NCBI GenBank assembly: GCA_026929865.2
Contig: CM049409.1
Coordinates: forward strand, 10,728,952-10,792,951
Direction: 5' to 3'
DNA length: 64,000 nt
Source of the DNA: Hyperoplus lanceolatus
Lineage: Eukaryota > Chordata > Actinopteri > Uranoscopiformes > Ammodytidae
In this document: positions 60,801-64,000 of the stretch, piece by piece
How the letters are laid out: every line of letters starts with the position of its first letter
How positions within the stretch are numbered: position 1 is the stretch's first letter
The notes under the pieces: model-generated
The model's input: the letters and a program-made list of their open reading frames with translations, nothing else
What the model was told of the DNA's origin: nothing
The model's database searches: none
Made by a program: the position numbers and the translations under genes

Positions 60801-63475
60801 ATTAAATATTGTTAATAAACAGATGCAATGTGTTGTGTGATTTTCGTCAGTAGTCTATAGTAGACCTTGATTCTGCGCACCAGACGCCACTAACTGTTCT
60901 GTAGCCGACATAGCTGGCGTATTTTTTTAATTATTTTGTTTTATTTTTTATTTTTTTGATTGACATGATTTTTGGCAAACCACACAACTTTTGGGTGGTC
61001 ACGTGGTCTTAAAAAAATCAACAAAACCCACCTCATGTGTATTTGAACCAATGACAGTGCATTCTATGCTGGGAATGCCATGAAAATTAGATAAAGTAAT
61101 AATGCTGCGCGACGCAGCATCAGGCAGGAGAGCCAATGTGGCATCGCGCAGCAGCCGTCATCAATGGGTTAAGCGAGTCAGTGCGGGGTCTCTGCTGTTA
61201 TTTTTGTATTAAAAGAAACCATTAAGGTTCAAACCCTTCATTCAAAACATACAGTAGCTACATTTCACTCTAGGACGAACAGCAGCAATTACCGAGAAGC
61301 GGCAAACATATTACTCATTTTCACTCATTTATTCTAGTATTTTAAAGTGGCGAATGAGTTTTACTAACCGGGTGTTGTGGAGCATCACTGAGCATGTTGA
61401 AGACCTGCGCCACTTTCCCTCTGGCCCGCAGGTGCATCCTGAAACCGGGCAAGGCACACCGCGTGGCCAGGCTGATTATACTGAAAAGAAGAGAGAGAGG
61501 AAAAGAAAAGGATTACTGAAATGCTGGGACTATCAGTGCAATCAGTGCAATAATGACCGATGAGAAGAAATGTGCAGCCCACTTATGAATCAATGACAAC
61601 AGTTGTGATTTCAATTTGAAACGGGTTTGGTTTTGTATTTCCTCCCTTTTTTTCCCATCATATTTTCTCTGCATGTGTTGAAATGGAAAAGCATCCTAAA
61701 AAATGAGGCTTTACTTCCTGCAGCTTTTAATGAATTTAACTTATCTCTCCTGAGTGGATTCCATTTTCACAAAATAATTGCTATATTCTTTATGAGACTA
61801 CAGGACAACATGCTTGATATATTCTGCATATTTTCCCAAAAGCCAGTGAGATACAAGGTACAATATAGGTACACATGCCGCCGCTGTAGGGCTCATTACT
61901 TTGATGAAAATTTTAAGAAAACTATTTGTTTTAATTTAATTCAATTTTGAAAAAATACAAGAATATCAGCAATTGCGGAGCATGCTTGTTGACAAAATCA
62001 CTTGTTGTCAAAAACAGTGAATATCTACACGTGATCAACTTCCTGTCCATACTGTGTGAGCGGCATTAAAAGAAATCTGGTGTTAATACACAGCCTAGGC
62101 TCCTAGGGTAAACGGGCATAATGCTAGCTATGGTACATACCAGTTTACAGAGCCTTGGCTGTGAATTACAAATGGATTTTTTTTTCAGCACATACACAGT
62201 ACAGACAGGTAGTGGATCACAAGGAGATATTCACTGATTTTGACAACAAGCGCTTTCCACAATTGCCTACTCCACCTTTGACTGAGGATTATTGCAAATA
62301 TCAAAGCTGTGCTCAACTAACGCAGTTGTTTCTCTAATTGCTGCCTTTATAAAGCGACCCTAGATGTCAAGAAAAAATGTCCGGTGGCAGGTACTTATAC
62401 AGTTGACTGAAGTGAGGTACTGGATACTCGGTACAAACCAGTGCCATTCATGTTCCATTCATCAAAGGAATCTACATCAGAGCAGACTTGGAGCATTTAA
62501 GTGCTACTCTAAAGGACCCCACAAAAAGACAGTACGTAAGTACTAAGTGTCCACTTACCTAAGGCACCTTGTGTTGAGAGGCTGACTGCTCTTTAGACCT
62601 GTCTCCAGGTACTCGAAATCATCGGTGAACTCTTGATTCTCTCCAAACTCCACCACGTCATTGAAGTGCTTCACATGCTGCACCACTGTGTACAGCTGGT
62701 GGAAGGGGAAATGGGGTTAATTACAGCTAATTGGAAAGCAGTGCATCTGTCCAGAGACACAATCAGCTCACACAGCTAACACAGCTAGAGAATTGCTCTC
62801 ATTGTTTAAATTGCTCTCTATTGCTACCATTGGAAGCGATAGCCAACTGTGCTAATACCCCACATCAATAAAAGCTCAGCATGTCATACAGAGTCACCAC
62901 TCTATGTTTATCAGTAGCAACAGTAATGCTGTGTGTGCACTCGGCGTGACACAGGGGAGGGAGGACCTGGGTTTTAGATAACCACCATTTCACCAGCCAT
63001 CTGTGGCAAGCCCATCTGTAAATGACAAGCTGTGTGAGAGTTTATATCAACAGTAATAGTCCTCATTGCTACATCCAACCCACAGCGGGGTTCAAATAAA
63101 CAAAAGTGAACCTGACATGCATCAGATGAATGCCTCCCCTTTTATTGTCTAATCTGCATGAAAAGCAGATCTGCTGTGTATGAATAAGGGAGATTACGTC
63201 ATAGGAGTTCACAAAAAAATACAGCAAAAACCAAAAACAACTGAGAATTAAACTGAAAAAGACAGTTGGTATGAAAACACCTCGGCATGCTCCAGACTCA
63301 CCTCTTTGTGCTCCTTCCTGCATTTGAGTGCCGTGACAATATCCTGGTTGAGTCGTGTGGGGAGTGTCTCTGACTTGGTGACTTTGGGCGGCGGTGGAGG
63401 GGCTTTGAATAAGCCGTCATCTTTATGGGAGATGCTGTCCTTGCTGCTGCTGCTGCTGCTGCTCGATAAAATGGC
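54762..63475 (-). CDS. wapl: wapl, cohesin release factor (C-terminal part, 14 exons)
   Basis: Wings apart-like protein, a nuclear factor that with PDS5 opens the SMC3-RAD21 gate of cohesin and removes it from chromatin. Coding exons in transcript order: 63302-63475, 62559-62695, 61369-61480, 59938-60168, 59304-59415, 59031-59128, 58698-58774, 58094-58269, 57600-57715, 57239-57469, 56167-56392, 55882-55970, 55695-55790, 54762-54827. All have AG/GT boundaries and compatible phases. Together they give 1941 bases, 646 residues plus stop. Family landmarks include [68 protein letters not shown] and [13 protein letters not shown]. This is the whole HEAT-repeat WAPL domain. Vertebrate WAPL is about 1190 residues, so the disordered N-terminal half with the PDS5-binding motifs lies beyond 64000. 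A Lys/Glu-rich linker (exon 11) is slightly expanded. Whether this is the only teleost copy cannot be told. Confidence 0.97.
55695..55790 (-). CDS. wapl: wapl exon 13
   Basis: 32 codons from [20 protein letters not shown] to NFMNLT, phase 0 on both sides. Donor GTGAGTATG, acceptor CTCCCTCAG. Confidence 0.95.
55882..55970 (-). CDS. wapl: wapl exon 12
   Basis: 89 bases encoding [20 protein letters not shown] and LGCLCQGSQ. The first two bases complete an Ala codon begun in exon 11. Donor GTGAGAAT, acceptor CACTGTAG. Confidence 0.95.
56167..56392 (-). CDS. wapl: wapl exon 11, with acidic/Lys linker
   Basis: 226 bases: [19 protein letters not shown], then [13 protein letters not shown], then an acidic Lys/Glu-rich stretch (about 56175-56230) ending DEELDLNK. 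The linker is a low-complexity run of GAG and AAG codons. Ends in phase 1. Confidence 0.95.
57079..57189 (+). repeat. (GAAAA)22 microsatellite in a wapl intron
   Basis: Perfect pentanucleotide repeat about 50 bp past the donor of wapl exon 10. Likely variable in length. Confidence 0.97.
57239..57469 (-). CDS. wapl: wapl exon 10
   Basis: 77 codons starting [20 protein letters not shown] and ending GALAALVK, phase 0. The middle (about 57260-57390) is rich in Ala, Thr, Glu and Asp and is the least conserved part, a loop between helical repeats. Confidence 0.95.
57600..57715 (-). CDS. wapl: wapl exon 9
   Basis: 116 bases: completes a Glu codon, then [20 protein letters not shown] and [17 protein letters not shown]. 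Donor GTAAGGCAC. Confidence 0.95.
58094..58269 (-). CDS. wapl: wapl exon 8
   Basis: 176 bases: [20 protein letters not shown] through [20 protein letters not shown] and HDN, with split codons at both ends. The donor is GTATTC. Confidence 0.95.
58698..58774 (-). CDS. wapl: wapl exon 7
   Basis: 77 bases: [20 protein letters not shown] then IVSSA plus two bases of an Arg codon. Confidence 0.95.
59031..59128 (-). CDS. wapl: wapl exon 6
   Basis: 98 bases: [20 protein letters not shown] then [12 protein letters not shown]. Acceptor TTGCCACAG, donor GTAAGTACC. Confidence 0.95.
59304..59415 (-). CDS. wapl: wapl exon 5
   Basis: 112 bases: [20 protein letters not shown] then [17 protein letters not shown]. 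Ends in phase 1 at a GTGTGTGTG donor. Confidence 0.95.
59938..60168 (-). CDS. wapl: wapl exon 4
   Basis: 77 codons: [20 protein letters not shown] to [10 protein letters not shown], phase 0 at both ends. One of the most conserved parts of the WAPL domain. Confidence 0.97.
60558..61168. mobile_element. TTAA-flanked MITE in a wapl intron
   Basis: Inverted ends CCCATTGATGAC / GTCATCAATGGG between TTAA copies (60554-60557, 61169-61172). 611 bp, no coding sequence. It contains short GC-rich palindromes (gctgcgcgacgcagc) near its right end. It lies between wapl exons 3 and 4 and touches no splice site. Confidence 0.75.
61369..61480 (-). CDS. wapl: wapl exon 3
   Basis: 112 bases: completes a Ser codon, then [20 protein letters not shown] and [17 protein letters not shown]. 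Acceptor CTTTTCAG, donor GTTAGT. Confidence 0.95.
62559..62695 (-). CDS. wapl: wapl exon 2
   Basis: 137 bases: [20 protein letters not shown] to [10 protein letters not shown], ending in phase 2. Donor GTAAGTGG. Confidence 0.97.
63302..63475 (-). CDS. wapl: wapl exon 1 of those seen (internal exon of the gene)
   Basis: 58 codons: AIL, a run of eight Ser (one TCG and seven AGC), then [21 protein letters not shown] and [15 protein letters not shown]. The Ser run is an in-frame trinucleotide repeat in the linker before the folded domain. The exon begins in phase 0 at TTCTTCAG and is preceded by an intron that runs past the window end. Confidence 0.95.
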
Positions 63476-64000
63476 CTGAAGAAGAATAGAGGCGGAAGAA
63501 GAAAGGGCTCATACCTAAGTAACAAAATCTGTTTAACGACATGTCTGCAAGATTTACCACAGCTGAATTGTCAACCTTTAATGAGTGTTGTTAACAGATG
63601 TAGGGAAGGCGGCGCAAAGTTTAAAAAAAACTTTTTACATCACAGTTGCCAGACTGTCAGTCTCTGAACAACCATTTATTCCACTAAACACAGAATATAC
63701 AAATAAACTCAATGTGTACAGAAAGACGCTCATTAGGGCTATTAAACAAAACTGTTTACTACTAAAACCAAAAACACAATATCTAAATTAAGGACAGCAG
63801 GGAATGGGGAATTAAACAAATGGTACTCTTTATCAACATTGGCTCAACATAATAACCTGTAATATTGTTATCCTACTTTGTGCACATGAATGAATTACAT
63901 ACATTTCATTTGGGAACTTTAAACGTCACTTCTTTGCCATTTTCACACTGCAATGTTTGCCTTTATTATACTAAAAAACACAACAACCTCCCAATTGACG
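63476..64000 (-). other. wapl: wapl intron, continues beyond the window
   Basis: No further wapl exon was found between the acceptor at 63476-63477 and base 64000. AT-rich, no element recognised. Confidence 0.7.

Overview
The window looks like a teleost (ray-finned fish) nuclear genome. The evidence is a split vertebrate gene with GT-AG introns at the right end, AT-rich intergenic DNA, long microsatellites, and a dense load of fish-type DNA transposons (hAT, Tc1/mariner, Harbinger-like, TTAA-flanked MITEs), a Gypsy-type LTR remnant and LINE 3' ends. No rRNA gene, complete tRNA gene, CRISPR array or bacterial-type operon was seen.

The one clear host gene is wapl (cohesin release factor), on the minus strand at 54762-63475. 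Fourteen consecutive coding exons can be joined by reading frame. They encode 646 residues covering the C-terminal HEAT-repeat WAPL domain and the stop codon. The exons for the N-terminal half lie beyond base 64000. Positions 50368-54761 are downstream of the gene and probably hold its 3' UTR, which includes a 146-bp AC microsatellite.

About half of 1-50.4 kb is explained by transposable elements. The main feature is a family of very large fold-back (palindromic) elements ending in GGTAACACTTTA. Element A (7738-18177) and element B (about 40849-50367) are copies of one master in opposite orientation. Element C (23738-28072) is a smaller relative that is almost one continuous 4.3-kb palindrome. 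No transposase was found in any of them. Each intact tip contains internal inverted copies of the terminal repeat, so each tip looks like a small element in its own right and the whole looks composite. A second palindromic element (D) sits at the same place in A and B, so it was inserted before A and B separated.

A and B later collected different passengers. A has a Gypsy LTR/gag fragment (itself hit by a hAT), and a palindromic Tc1 derivative split by a TTAA MITE. B has a 374-bp hAT and a nested hAT-in-hAT block with a transposase zinc-finger relic. The Tc1 in A and the large hAT in B sit at the same nucleotide of the master sequence.

Outside these elements: a hAT terminus near 404-647, a degenerate hAT-like copy (2467-2970), a Harbinger-like element (5790-6928), a 119-bp hairpin (21922-22040), a palindromic element (22171-22995), a TTAA MITE (23349-23641), LINE tails (about 19270-19365, 28385-28530 and perhaps 37485-37629), a hAT (32489-33354) and a degenerate fish repeat (40031-40335). 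The remaining stretches are AT-rich and gave no recognisable gene. Element boundaries are read from terminal repeats and target-site duplications seen in the sequence. Family names are from general knowledge and no database was searched.
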